Shown piece after piece: positions 46,858 to 54,395 of a stretch of 64,000 nucleotides of DNA. Made by a program: the position numbers and the translations under genes. Positions within the stretch are counted from its first letter, which is position 1. Every line of letters begins with the position of its first letter. The notes under the pieces are model-generated. The model was not told the origin of the DNA. It searched no databases and saw only the letters and a program-made list of their open reading frames with translations. The stretch is from Streptomyces sp. NBC_00094 (GTDB lineage Bacteria > Actinomycetota > Actinomycetes > Streptomycetales > Streptomycetaceae). The DNA lies in NCBI RefSeq assembly GCF_026343125.1, contig NZ_JAPEMB010000001.1, positions 5,151,501 to 5,215,500 on the forward strand. The letters run 5' to 3'.

Positions 46858-47234
46858 GGATCCGTACGAGGGCCCGCGACCGGGGCCAGGCCGCCATCGA
46901 GTACCTCGGCTTCCTCCCCATCCTGCTCATCGTCGGCTTCGCCGGCCTCCAGCTCGGCATCGCCGCGTACGCGGCCCAGCAGGCGGGCACGGCGGCCCGC
47001 GCCGCCGCCCGGGCGGCGACCACCGACGAGGAGGACGCGCCCGACTACCAGGCGGCGGCCGACGCGGCCGTGAGCGGCTGGATCAACCCCGCCGCCACAT
47101 CCCAGGTCAGCGACGAGGCGGTCACCGTCACGGTCACCGTACGCATCCCCCAGGTCATCCCCTTCTGGAGCTTCGACCCCGTCGTGAAGACCGCCACCAT
47201 GCCCCGCACCCCGCCCACCGAGGACGACGAATGA
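46854..47234 (+). CDS. TadE-like minor pilin (2)
   Basis: The GTG at 46854 overlaps the stop of the first TadE-like gene and has GGAGG upstream. It gives 126 residues: RIRTRARDRGQAAIEYLGFLPILLIVGFAGLQLGIAAYAAQQAGTAARAAARAA, the same leader-Glu-hydrophobic pattern, then a beta-rich C-terminal part (VTVTVTVRIPQVIPFW) and an acidic end. TadE/TadF proteins are pseudopilins needed for Flp pilus formation. It precedes tadA by 19 bp. Confidence 0.92.
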   Translation: MRIRTRARDRGQAAIEYLGFLPILLIVGFAGLQLGIAAYAAQQAGTAARAAARAATTDEEDAPDYQAAADAAVSGWINPAATSQVSDEAVTVTVTVRIPQVIPFWSFDPVVKTATMPRTPPTEDDE

Positions 47235-47253
47235 GAAGGAGGGACGACACGTC

Positions 47254-48597
47254 ATGAGTCTGCGTGCCCGGATCAACGCCCCCGAGGACAAGGGCGCCGG
47301 AGCAGGCAGGGAGGACGGCCATCTCGTCGCCGCCTTCCGCGCCAAGCTCCTGGAGGAGATCGACCTCACCGAGATGTCCGCGCTCGCGGCCGCCGAACGG
47401 CGCGCCCGCCTGGAGCGCGTCCTCGGCCACATCATCAGCCGCGAGGGCCCCGTGCTCTCCACCGCCGAGCGCGGCCAGCTGATCCGCCGCGTCGTCGACG
47501 AGGCGCTCGGTCTCGGCGTCCTCGAACCGCTCCTCGAAGACGCCTCGATCACCGAGATCATGGTCAACGGACCCGACCAGATCTTCATCGAGCGCGCCGG
47601 CCGCGTCGAACTCCTGCCGCTCCGCTTCGCCTCCCACGACCAGCTGATGCAGACCATCGAGCGGATCGTCTCGACGGTCAACCGTCGCGTCGACGAGTCG
47701 AACCCGATGGTCGACGCCCGGCTCCCGTCCGGCGAGCGCGTCAACGTCATCATCCCGCCGCTCTCCCTCACCGGGGCGACGCTCACCATCCGCCGCTTCC
47801 CCCGTGCGTACACGCTCCACGAGATGATCGGCCTCGGCTCGCTCGACGAGCAGATGCTGCTCCTGCTCTCCGGTCTCGTACAGGCCAAGTTCAACCTGAT
47901 CGTCTCCGGCGCCACCGGCACCGGGAAGACCACCCTCCTCAACGCCCTCTCCGGGCTCGTCCCGGAGGGCGAGCGGATCATCACCATCGAGGACTCGGCG
48001 GAGCTCCAGCTCCAGCAGGCCCACGTCATCCGCCTCGAAGCCCGCCCGCCGAACATCGAGGGCCGCGGCCAGATCTCCATCCGCGACCTCGTCCGCAACT
48101 CCCTGCGCATGCGCCCTGACCGGATCATCGTGGGAGAGGTCCGCGGCGGTGAGACGCTCGACATGCTCCAGGCGATGTCCACCGGCCACGACGGCTCGCT
48201 CGCCACCGTCCACGCCAACTCCGCCGAGGACGCGCTGATGCGCCTCCAGACGCTCGCCTCGATGTCCGAGGTGAAGGTGCCCTTCGAGGCGCTCCGCGAC
48301 CAGATCAACAGCGCGGTCGACGTCCTCGTCCAGCTGACCCGGCACCCGGACGGCACCCGTCGGATCACCGAGATCGCCGTCCTCGCCTCCCACGGGCGCG
48401 AGCGGTTCCTCCTCGCCACGATCTGCCGCTTCCAGGCGCAGCCGGTCGCCGCCGACGGCCGGGTGTACGGGCAGTTCACGTACCACCCGCTGCCCCGGCG
48501 GGTCGCGGAGCGGCTCTACATGGCAGGTCAGCCGATCCCGCAGGCCTTCGGCGTGGCCGCGACCGACGCCGGACTCGCCACCCGAGAAGCGAACTAG
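47254..48597 (+). CDS. tadA: TadA/CpaF secretion ATPase
   Basis: The ATG at 47254 (AGAAGGAGGGACGACACGTC upstream, with AAGGAGG 12 nt before) gives 447 residues. It is the hexameric ATPase of the tad pilus. Visible: an N-terminal helical domain, the SITEIMVNGPDQIFIERAGRVE and IERIVSTVNRRVDESNPMVDARLPSGERVNVIIPPLSLTGATLTIRRF blocks of the N-terminal domain, Walker A GATGTGKT (about 219-226), Asp and His boxes (ERIITIEDSAELQL, TGHDGSLATVHANSAEDALMRL) and MRPDRIIVGEVRGGE. All catalytic features are intact. Confidence 0.97.
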   Translation: MSLRARINAPEDKGAGAGREDGHLVAAFRAKLLEEIDLTEMSALAAAERRARLERVLGHIISREGPVLSTAERGQLIRRVVDEALGLGVLEPLLEDASITEIMVNGPDQIFIERAGRVELLPLRFASHDQLMQTIERIVSTVNRRVDESNPMVDARLPSGERVNVIIPPLSLTGATLTIRRFPRAYTLHEMIGLGSLDEQMLLLLSGLVQAKFNLIVSGATGTGKTTLLNALSGLVPEGERIITIEDSAELQLQQAHVIRLEARPPNIEGRGQISIRDLVRNSLRMRPDRIIVGEVRGGETLDMLQAMSTGHDGSLATVHANSAEDALMRLQTLASMSEVKVPFEALRDQINSAVDVLVQLTRHPDGTRRITEIAVLASHGRERFLLATICRFQAQPVAADGRVYGQFTYHPLPRRVAERLYMAGQPIPQAFGVAATDAGLATREAN

Positions 48598-48617
48598 AAG
48601 CAGAGGTGCAGAGGTCC

Positions 48618-49559
48618 ATGACCGATCCCGTGTGGCTGACGCTCGGCGTGGCGCTGCTCTGCTGCGTCCTCGCCGTGACGGGCCTCCAGGTGTACGCGAG
48701 CGGGGCCCGCCGCCACGCGGCGCTGATCGCCCGGCTCGACGAGACGGGTGAGCCCGAGACCACCGGCCGACGCAGACGTCACTTCCGCGGCATCGACCGG
48801 CGCGTCCGCCGGACGTCCCTCGGCCGGAAGCTGGAACTGCGCATCGCGGCGACCGGACTCGACGTCACCCCGGGCGAGTTCACCGTCGCCCTCGCGGCGA
48901 CCGTGGCCGTCCTGTGGGCGGTGGGGCAGTCGGCGCTCTCCCCGTTCTTCGGCCCGATCTGCGGACTCCTCGGCGTGTGGGTGGCGTTGGGGTTCCTCGG
49001 CTGGCAGCGCCAGAAGCGCATCGAGAAGTTCATCAACCAACTCCCCGAACTCTCCCGCATCCTGGCCAACGCCACGCAGGCCGGACTCGCCCTGCGCATG
49101 GCGCTGAGCCTCGCCGCCGACGAGCTGGAGTCCCCGGCCGGAGACGAACTGGAGAAGGTGGCGCAGCAGCTGGCCGTCGGCACCTCCCTCGACGACGCGC
49201 TCGGAGAGCTCGCCGAACGCCTCCCCTCCCGCGAACTCGTCGTCCTCGTCACCACCCTCGTCCTCGCCAACCGGGCGGGCGGCACCGTCGTCTCCTCCCT
49301 CCGGAACCTCACCGAGACCCTGGAGGAACGCAAGGAGACCCGGCGCGAGGTCCGCACCCAGCTCTCCCAGGTGAGCATGACCGCGTACGCCGTCCCCGTC
49401 ATCGGCGTCGGCTCCCTCCTGCTCATCGACAACATGCAGCCCGGCGCCCTCGACCGCATGACCAGCTCGACCATCGGACAGTTCGCGGTGGTCGCCGCCT
49501 GCGCCCTGTACGTGGTCGGCTTCGCCGCCATCCGCCGCTTCTCCAAGATCGACGTATAG
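48618..49559 (+). CDS. tadB: TadB-like inner-membrane platform protein
   Basis: The ATG at 48618 follows GAGG and gives 313 residues (a GTG at 48606 would add four). It has hydrophobic segments at the N-terminus, at about 95-130 and two at the C-terminus, with the T2SF domain between: KFINQLPELSRILANATQAGLALRMALSLAADELESPAGDELEKVAQQLAVGTSLDDALGELAERLPSRELVVLVTTLVLANRAGG. It pairs with the TadC-like protein to form the platform that couples ATPase TadA to pilus extension. Confidence 0.95.
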   Translation: MTDPVWLTLGVALLCCVLAVTGLQVYASGARRHAALIARLDETGEPETTGRRRRHFRGIDRRVRRTSLGRKLELRIAATGLDVTPGEFTVALAATVAVLWAVGQSALSPFFGPICGLLGVWVALGFLGWQRQKRIEKFINQLPELSRILANATQAGLALRMALSLAADELESPAGDELEKVAQQLAVGTSLDDALGELAERLPSRELVVLVTTLVLANRAGGTVVSSLRNLTETLEERKETRREVRTQLSQVSMTAYAVPVIGVGSLLLIDNMQPGALDRMTSSTIGQFAVVAACALYVVGFAAIRRFSKIDV

Positions 49560-49573
49560 GACGGCGCTGCGCC

Positions 49574-50461
49574 ATGGACCTCCTCCTCGCACTCCTCGCC
49601 GGCCTCGCCGTCGCCGGCATCGCCTACGGCCTGCGCCTCTACCGGGCCGACGCCCGCCTCCCCGACGACCTCAAGCTGGCCCTGGAGGTCGGCGCCACCC
49701 GTACCGGCGCCGTCGACTCCGCCGTCGACCGGCTCGGTATGCGGTGGTCACCCGCCGTCCTGCGCCTCATGGGCCCCAAGCGGGTCAACGCCGTACGCCG
49801 CCGCATCGACCTCGCCGGAAACCCCGGCGGACTCACCATCGACCGGTACGGGGCGAGGCGGGCCGTCTACGGCTTCCTCGGTGTCCTCGGCGGCCTGCTC
49901 ATGCTGGGCAAGGGCTCGGTCCTCGTCGCGCTGCTCCTCTTCGCGTTCGGCGCGTTCTGGACGGAGGTCGGCATCTGGTCGGCCGTCCGCATCCGCAAGG
50001 ACCAGATCGAACGCACCCTCCCCGACTTCCTCGACGTCCTGGCCGTCGTCGTCTCGGCCGGCCTCGGCTTCCGCCAGGCCCTGGAACGGGTCGCGGAGCA
50101 GTACGCGGGCCCCTGGTCCGACGAGCTCCGCATCACCCTGCGCCAGATGGACATGGGCGTCAGCCGCCGCCAGGCCTTCGACGAACTGCGCCGCCGCAAC
50201 GACTCCGAGCAGGTGGCCCAGTTCGTCACGGCGCTCCAGCAGGGCGAGGAGCTGGGCGCCCCGATCGTGGACACGCTCATCCAGATCGCCAACGACATGC
50301 GGCGAACGGACGCCCAGAACGCCCGCCGCAAGGCCGCCAAGGCGGTCCCGAAGGCCACCATGGTCATCACGACGCTGATGGTCCCGGCGACGATGATCCT
50401 CCTCGGTGCGGGCCTCTTCCTGGGCACGGGCACCGACTTCGGCTCGGTCACGGGGGAGTAG
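49574..50461 (+). CDS. tadC: TadC-like inner-membrane platform protein
   Basis: The ATG at 49574 gives 295 residues, 14 bp after tadB. The T2SF domain is clear: RTLPDFLDVLAVVVSAGLGFRQALERVAEQYAGPWSDELRITLRQMDMGVSRRQAFDELRRRNDSEQVAQFVTALQQGEELGAPIVDTL, flanked by hydrophobic segments at 1-20, about 95-125 and the C-terminus (TMVITTLMVPATMILLGAGLFLG). Partner of TadB. Confidence 0.95.
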   Translation: MDLLLALLAGLAVAGIAYGLRLYRADARLPDDLKLALEVGATRTGAVDSAVDRLGMRWSPAVLRLMGPKRVNAVRRRIDLAGNPGGLTIDRYGARRAVYGFLGVLGGLLMLGKGSVLVALLLFAFGAFWTEVGIWSAVRIRKDQIERTLPDFLDVLAVVVSAGLGFRQALERVAEQYAGPWSDELRITLRQMDMGVSRRQAFDELRRRNDSEQVAQFVTALQQGEELGAPIVDTLIQIANDMRRTDAQNARRKAAKAVPKATMVITTLMVPATMILLGAGLFLGTGTDFGSVTGE

Positions 50462-50467
50462 ACCCCG

Positions 50468-50734
50468 GTGGCGGCAACTGTCTCAATCTCACCGCAGGTT
50501 GACGATCCCGCTTCGCGCGCGCAACCGCATGTGACAGAGTGCGGACTGGGTGTGAGAGAGGTGGGAGTGATGGACCTGAGCGCCGCTGGCCTGAACGACC
50601 GGCAGATTGCCGCGACTTGCTCCATCACCGAGAAGACGGTCACGGGTCACGTCGACCGCGTCTTCGCCCAACTCCACCCCACCACGCGCGCCGAGGCCAT
50701 AGCCTCCTGGCTGGGCACCAGGCCGACCCGATGA
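50468..50734 (+). CDS. Small stand-alone LuxR-type helix-turn-helix protein
   Basis: The GTG at 50468 follows tadC by 6 bp and gives 88 residues; an ATG at 50570 (54 residues) is an alternative start. Residues about 38-85 are a LuxR/GerE winged-turn motif (AAGLNDRQIAATCSITEKTVTGHVDRVFAQLHPTTRAEAIASWL). There is no receiver or sensor domain. It may be a real small regulator of the pilin gene that follows, or the remnant of a larger LuxR protein. Confidence 0.65.
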   Translation: MAATVSISPQVDDPASRAQPHVTECGLGVREVGVMDLSAAGLNDRQIAATCSITEKTVTGHVDRVFAQLHPTTRAEAIASWLGTRPTR

Positions 50735-50830
50735 CCGGCACCCACAGACGGCCCTCCGGGCCCTGTGAGCCGACACGACCACCGGCCTACCGTGCCGGTG
50801 CGCAGGCGTCTGAACGCGGAGGGGACGACG

Positions 50831-51055
50831 ATGAACGACGCGATGCTGAAGGCCATGACCAAGGCCAAGGTACGGGCATGGAGTTGGACGGCAAGGTCTT
50901 CGAGGGACCGCGGGCAGACGGCGGTGGAGTACCTGGGGATCATCGTGGTGGTGGTGGCGATCGTGGTGGCGATCACGGGTACGGATATCGGTCAGTCGAT
51001 CAAGAATGCGATCGCTCAGAAGATCACCGAACTCACCGGAGGCGGTGGCGAGTAG
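50831..51055 (+). CDS. flp: Flp-type major pilin precursor
   Basis: The ATG at 50831 lies after GGAGGGGACGACG and gives 74 residues. A 25-residue basic leader (MNDAMLKAMTKAKVRAWSWT and onward) ends at DRG, then the Flp core GQTAVEYLGIIVVVVAIVVAITG with the conserved Glu-Tyr, then a short IGQSIKNAIAQKITELTGGGGE tail. Flp pilins polymerise into thin adhesive pili. The prepilin peptidase gene at 55.9 kb would cut before the hydrophobic core. A separate transcript for the abundant pilin is likely, since 96 bp separate it from the LuxR-like gene. Confidence 0.9.
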   Translation: MNDAMLKAMTKAKVRAWSWTARSSRDRGQTAVEYLGIIVVVVAIVVAITGTDIGQSIKNAIAQKITELTGGGGE

Positions 51056-51675
51056 GCGCTCATCGTCGTTGGGGAGACGAGGGGCAGGCTTTTCCCATCT
51101 ATGTCGCCATCGTGGCGGGCCTCTTGTTTCTAGCCTTCGCCTACTTTGCGGTGGGGCAGGCCGCATTCACTCGGAACAGCGCACAGACGGCGGCGGATGC
51201 AGCGGCTCTAGCGGCTGCGCAGGATGCGCGGGAGCAGCTGCGAGAGGACTGGCTCGAAGTGATCCTCGACCCTGAACAGTGGGATGGATTCCTTCAAGGT
51301 GCAGCCTACGTCGACCTGTCCCCGTGTCTGCAGGCCGGCGAGTTCGCGTCCCGGAACCAGGCAGTGCTCGCGGGGGGCGGCTGTGAGCGTCTCGACTCGT
51401 GGGGTTTCCGTGTGACGGTGCGTACGAATGGCACGGAGTCGCATCCTGCGACGGCGTCTGCTTCAGCAGTGATCGAACCGCTCTGTCAGTTCAAAGGGCA
51501 GGAGCCCACCTCGGAGCCGCCCCCACCTACGCCGACGCCATCCGGCGAGGGTGAAGAGGAGGAAGAGAGCCCGATCGTGGGGCTCATGTGCGACGGGGGC
51601 GCCTGGGAGATTGACCCGGAGAACCCGACCTTGCCCGACGCCGTCGACCTTTTTGCGGTCCGACTGTCCGAATGA
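51052..51675 (+). CDS. TadG/TadE-like pilus protein without a clear start codon
   Basis: The coding sequence is obvious from about codon 5: GDEGQAFPIYVAIVAGLLFLAFAYFAVGQAAFTRNSAQTAADAAALAAAQDAREQL, a pilus-like hydrophobic N-terminus, followed by a middle part with paired Cys and a Pro/Glu-rich segment (EPPPPTPTPSGEGEEEEES) and a C-terminal LMCDGGAWEIDPENPTLPDAVDLFAVRLSE. No ATG, GTG or TTG is in frame near the expected start; the closest upstream one is an ATG at 50878 inside the pilin gene. GTA at 51052 has GGAGG 10-11 nt upstream and looks like a mutated GTG. The start given is therefore a guess, and the gene may be translated poorly or from another codon. Confidence 0.6.
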   Translation, partial: VGAHRRWGDEGQAFPIYVAIVAGLLFLAFAYFAVGQAAFTRNSAQTAADAAALAAAQDAREQLREDWLEVILDPEQWDGFLQGAAYVDLSPCLQAGEFASRNQAVLAGGGCERLDSWGFRVTVRTNGTESHPATASASAVIEPLCQFKGQEPTSEPPPPTPTPSGEGEEEEESPIVGLMCDGGAWEIDPENPTLPDAVDLFAVRLSE

Positions 51676-51706
51676 CCTGCGACGACGAGTAAAGGAAGCG
51701 CGCTCC

Positions 51707-52282
51707 ATGAACGTTCATCAGGCACGCAGGGGGTTGGCCTCCCTCGTGGTCGCGGCAATGGGTCTCCTCGCGGTCGGCTGCGCAGCAGAGGAGAAGCCCA
51801 AGACGGACAAGCCGGCTGCCACGACCACGGTTGCCCCTCAGGAGACACAAGGCACTCAGGAGCAGCCAGCTGCGGAGGAGCCCACGGAGACGTTGGCGAC
51901 CCTCAAGGGGCAGAAGGGTCTGGAGCTCGTGATCAACTCGGTGGAGCGAGATGCGGGCGGATTCATTACCGTCAAGGGTCGTCTCAGGAACACGTCCGAA
52001 ACGGCCAGCATCATCCCCGCGCAGATGAGTGGCAATGAGACCGAGGTCGTAAAGCACGGCAACTCGCTGGGAGGTGCAGCGCTGGTCGACTCCGTCGGCA
52101 AGAAGCGGTACTACGTCCTACGGGACACGGACGGTCGACCGCTCACCACCTCCGCGCTCGACAGCCTCGGGCCCGGCAAGTCGACCGCCGTCTTCATGCA
52201 ATTCCCCGCCCCCCCCACCTCCACCACCGAGGTCTCCTTCCAGCTCCCCACCTTCGAACCCGCCACCCTCAAACTCTCCTGA
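51707..52282 (+). CDS. Lipoprotein, tad-cluster associated, function unknown
   Basis: The ATG at 51707 follows AAAGGAAG and gives 191 residues. The signal peptide ends in a lipobox (LLAVGCAAEE, Cys at 25). A Thr/Glu/Pro-rich linker precedes a beta-sandwich-like domain (GLELVINSVERDAGGFITVKGRLRNTSETASIIPAQM ... YYVLRDTDGRPLTTSALDSLGPGKSTAVFMQFPAPPTSTTEVSFQLPTFEPATLKL). The arrangement resembles DUF4352-type extracytoplasmic lipoproteins. It lies 9 bp from the OmpA-like gene and is probably cotranscribed. A pilus-accessory role is inferred from position only. Confidence 0.82.
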   Translation: MNVHQARRGLASLVVAAMGLLAVGCAAEEKPKTDKPAATTTVAPQETQGTQEQPAAEEPTETLATLKGQKGLELVINSVERDAGGFITVKGRLRNTSETASIIPAQMSGNETEVVKHGNSLGGAALVDSVGKKRYYVLRDTDGRPLTTSALDSLGPGKSTAVFMQFPAPPTSTTEVSFQLPTFEPATLKLS

Positions 52283-52291
52283 GGCGACGCC

Positions 52292-52915
52292 ATGACGACG
52301 ACGAACCGCCGCCTGGCCGCCCTGGCCCTCGTCTCCGTGGCCATGTGGCCGCTCACCGTGCCCACCGCGCACGCCGACGACCCGCCCGGCTCCGCCGGCT
52401 CCGCATCCCCGCCCCCCGCCATCGACGCCAACGCGCCCGGCCTCATGCTTCCGGACGGGGCCACCCTCGCGCCCGCGAAGGTCCTCGACATCAAGCAGAT
52501 CGTCGAGGAGGAGGGCGGCGAGCAGCGGCGGCAGGACACCAACGTGGACGTGACGTTCGCGCTCCAGGCCGAGGTGCTGTTCCCGAAGAACAGCGCCAAG
52601 CTGAGCCCCGCTGCCACCTCCCGCATCGCCGCCATCGCCGCCGAGGTCAACAAGCTCGGTTCCGGACGGGTCCGGGTCTTCGGGTTCACCGACAACCTCG
52701 GGACGTACGAGCACGGGCTCAAGCTCTCGAAGGAGCGCGCCGTCGCCGTGCAGCAGGTCCTCGCCCGGGGGCTCGACCCCGGTACGGCCTTCGACATCCG
52801 GGGCTACAGCGAGGACTACCCGATCGCGGACAACGCCACCGAGGAGGGCCGGAAGAAGAACCGGCGCGTCGAGGTGTCCTTCCCCCGGACGACGGTCATC
52901 CCGCCCTCGCCCTGA
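52292..52915 (+). CDS. Secreted OmpA-like peptidoglycan-binding protein
   Basis: This 207-residue protein starts at the ATG at 52292 and has a signal peptide (MTTTNRRLAALALVSVAMWP and onward, to TAHADD). The C-terminal 120 residues form an OmpA/MotB domain: LFPKNSAKLSPAATSRIAAIAAEVNKL, VRVFGFTDNLGTYEHGLKLSKERAVAVQQVLARGLDPGTAFDIRGYSEDYPIADNATEEGRKKNRRVEVSF. Such domains grip peptidoglycan. In a Gram-positive cell it may fix the pilus apparatus or surface proteins to the wall. It ends the tad cluster and overlaps the next gene tail-to-tail by 20 bp. Confidence 0.92.
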   Translation: MTTTNRRLAALALVSVAMWPLTVPTAHADDPPGSAGSASPPPAIDANAPGLMLPDGATLAPAKVLDIKQIVEEEGGEQRRQDTNVDVTFALQAEVLFPKNSAKLSPAATSRIAAIAAEVNKLGSGRVRVFGFTDNLGTYEHGLKLSKERAVAVQQVLARGLDPGTAFDIRGYSEDYPIADNATEEGRKKNRRVEVSFPRTTVIPPSP

Positions 52916-53837
52916 CCTGCAGGGCCAGGGCCGCCCGGATCGTCGCGATCACGTGATCCGGGCGGGCGAAGACGTCCCGGGCCGTGAAGCGGAGGACGCG
53001 GCGGACCTCCGGGCAGGACTGGAGCGCGTTGAAGCGGGTGACGTCCCGTTCGTGGGCCCGGCGCGTGCCGTGGAAGGCATAGCCCTCCACCTCCACCGCC
53101 AGGCCCGCCTCGCGGAAGAGGAAGTCGGGGCGCAGCGTCCGGCCCTCCGCCGTCCGGAGCGGCGGCTGCGACTCGGGGAACAGGCCGGCGTCCCGCATCC
53201 GGAGCCGGGCCACCGACTCCGCCGGGGAGCCCGAGGCCGCCTCGGTCAGCGGTAGCCAGGCCCGGGCCCGGGGCGCGCCGGGCCGGGGCGCGGCGAGTTC
53301 GGCGGCCAGTTCCTCGTACCGGACGAGGGCCTCGCGCCGTACGCCCCCGACCGCTCTCCGCGCCAGCGCCGAGTCCGCCGCCACGACCGCCTCCTCCCGG
53401 CTGCCGCAGCTCCGTATGAGGTCGCCGACCGTCCGCGCCGGGGTGGTCACCCGCAGCCCTCGTCGTACGGACCGGTCCCCGTCCGTGAGGGAGGACGTGG
53501 AGCGGATCCGTATCAGGGCGTCGTGTGTCGAACGGGACGTCGCCGGCGCCGTGAAGTCGAGGAACCCCTCGTCGACGGCCCCGCCCAGGAGCTCGATGCG
53601 GTGCAGCCGCGCCGCCGTCCCGTGGCTGCAGACCAGCTCCGGGCGCAGGAACTGCAGCGCCGTCGCCCGCACCCGCCAGTCCACGTCCTTCCCCGGGGCC
53701 GCCCACGCGCCCCGGCAGATCCCCTGCCAGCCGTCCCGGCGCAGGCAGCCCGCCAGCCGGCCCCGGGACCAGCCCGCCGCGACCGCCCAGACCGTCAGGA
53801 GTACCCCGCCCCTCGCGAGGATCGCCAACTCGTACAT
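52896..53837 (-). CDS. DUF559-like protein with PD-(D/E)XK nuclease-type fold and AbiEi-like N-terminus
   Basis: The ATG at 53837 gives 313 residues (a GTG at 53873 is possible). Residues 1-200 contain a regulator-like N-terminus (GVLLTVWAVAAGWSRGRLAGCLRRDGWQGICRGAWAAPG, VCSHGTAARLHRIELLG, VTTPARTVGDLIRSCGSREEAVVAADSAL), as seen in AbiEi-type proteins. The C-terminal 110 residues hold the nuclease-like LRPDFLFREAGLAVEVEGYAFHG with Asp and Glu at the PD-ExK positions, then ERDVTRFNALQSCPEVRRVLRFTARDVFARPDHV. These proteins are very common in actinomycetes. No proven function exists and no partner toxin gene is adjacent. Confidence 0.85.
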   Translation of the reverse strand: MYELAILARGGVLLTVWAVAAGWSRGRLAGCLRRDGWQGICRGAWAAPGKDVDWRVRATALQFLRPELVCSHGTAARLHRIELLGGAVDEGFLDFTAPATSRSTHDALIRIRSTSSLTDGDRSVRRGLRVTTPARTVGDLIRSCGSREEAVVAADSALARRAVGGVRREALVRYEELAAELAAPRPGAPRARAWLPLTEAASGSPAESVARLRMRDAGLFPESQPPLRTAEGRTLRPDFLFREAGLAVEVEGYAFHGTRRAHERDVTRFNALQSCPEVRRVLRFTARDVFARPDHVIATIRAALALQVRARAG

Positions 53838-54001
53838 ACGCCCAACGATCCACGGAAGAGGGACAGTTCGCACCCCCTGTGGAAAACCTGGCGAAAGTCG
53901 GCGTCAGGAAAGTGCAAAAGTGACGGGACGTCTGCGCCGGCGAGGAGCATTCTGGAGCGGAGTACCCGACACCGCAGGGACCGTTTCGAAGTGGGCTGCT
54001 G

Positions 54002-54364
54002 ATGACGTCGACGCCGAGTGTCCAGCTGGTCAGTGATCTCGTCACCCGGATTCCCGAGTTCCGGGGCGTGTACGAGACCCATGTCTTCACCCAGGGCGGT
54101 GTCCTGCCGCACGTCTTCTTCTGGGACGTCGTCCAGGGCACCGTCCGCTCCTTCCTCGGCGAGGACCCGTCCGCCGCCGACTGGCGCCGCACGCTCGACT
54201 TCCTGGAGGAGCAGTGCTGTCGTGGAGTCATCGGCATCGACGAGGTCATCATCACCTCGTTCCTCGGTGACCTGCCCTCCCCGCAGGAGCCCGGCCACGC
54301 CATCGTCCACCAGCTCGGTCCCGTCCTGTCCGCGAAGTTCGTCCGCATAAGGCCCCTCGGGTGA
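54002..54364 (+). CDS. Small conserved protein, function unknown
   Basis: The ATG at 54002 gives 120 residues with no signal peptide or membrane segment: STPSVQLVSDLVTRIPEFRGVYETHVFTQGGVLPHVFFWDVVQGTVRSFLGEDPSAADWRRTLDFLEEQCCRGVIGIDEVIITSFLGDLPSPQEPG. It is predicted alpha/beta. The layout recalls small immunity-type or DUF7674-like proteins, but I cannot assign it. It stands alone, 31 bp ahead of the membrane mannosyltransferase gene. Confidence 0.75.
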   Translation: MTSTPSVQLVSDLVTRIPEFRGVYETHVFTQGGVLPHVFFWDVVQGTVRSFLGEDPSAADWRRTLDFLEEQCCRGVIGIDEVIITSFLGDLPSPQEPGHAIVHQLGPVLSAKFVRIRPLG

Positions 54365-54395
54365 GGGGGGTGGGGGCGCCGGGATAATCGAGCGC

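Noticed and set aside
54002-54364. Antitoxin or toxin partner for the DUF559/AbiEi-like protein
   Set aside because: The two genes are divergent with 164 bp between them and the small protein shows no toxin motif, so no pair is claimed.
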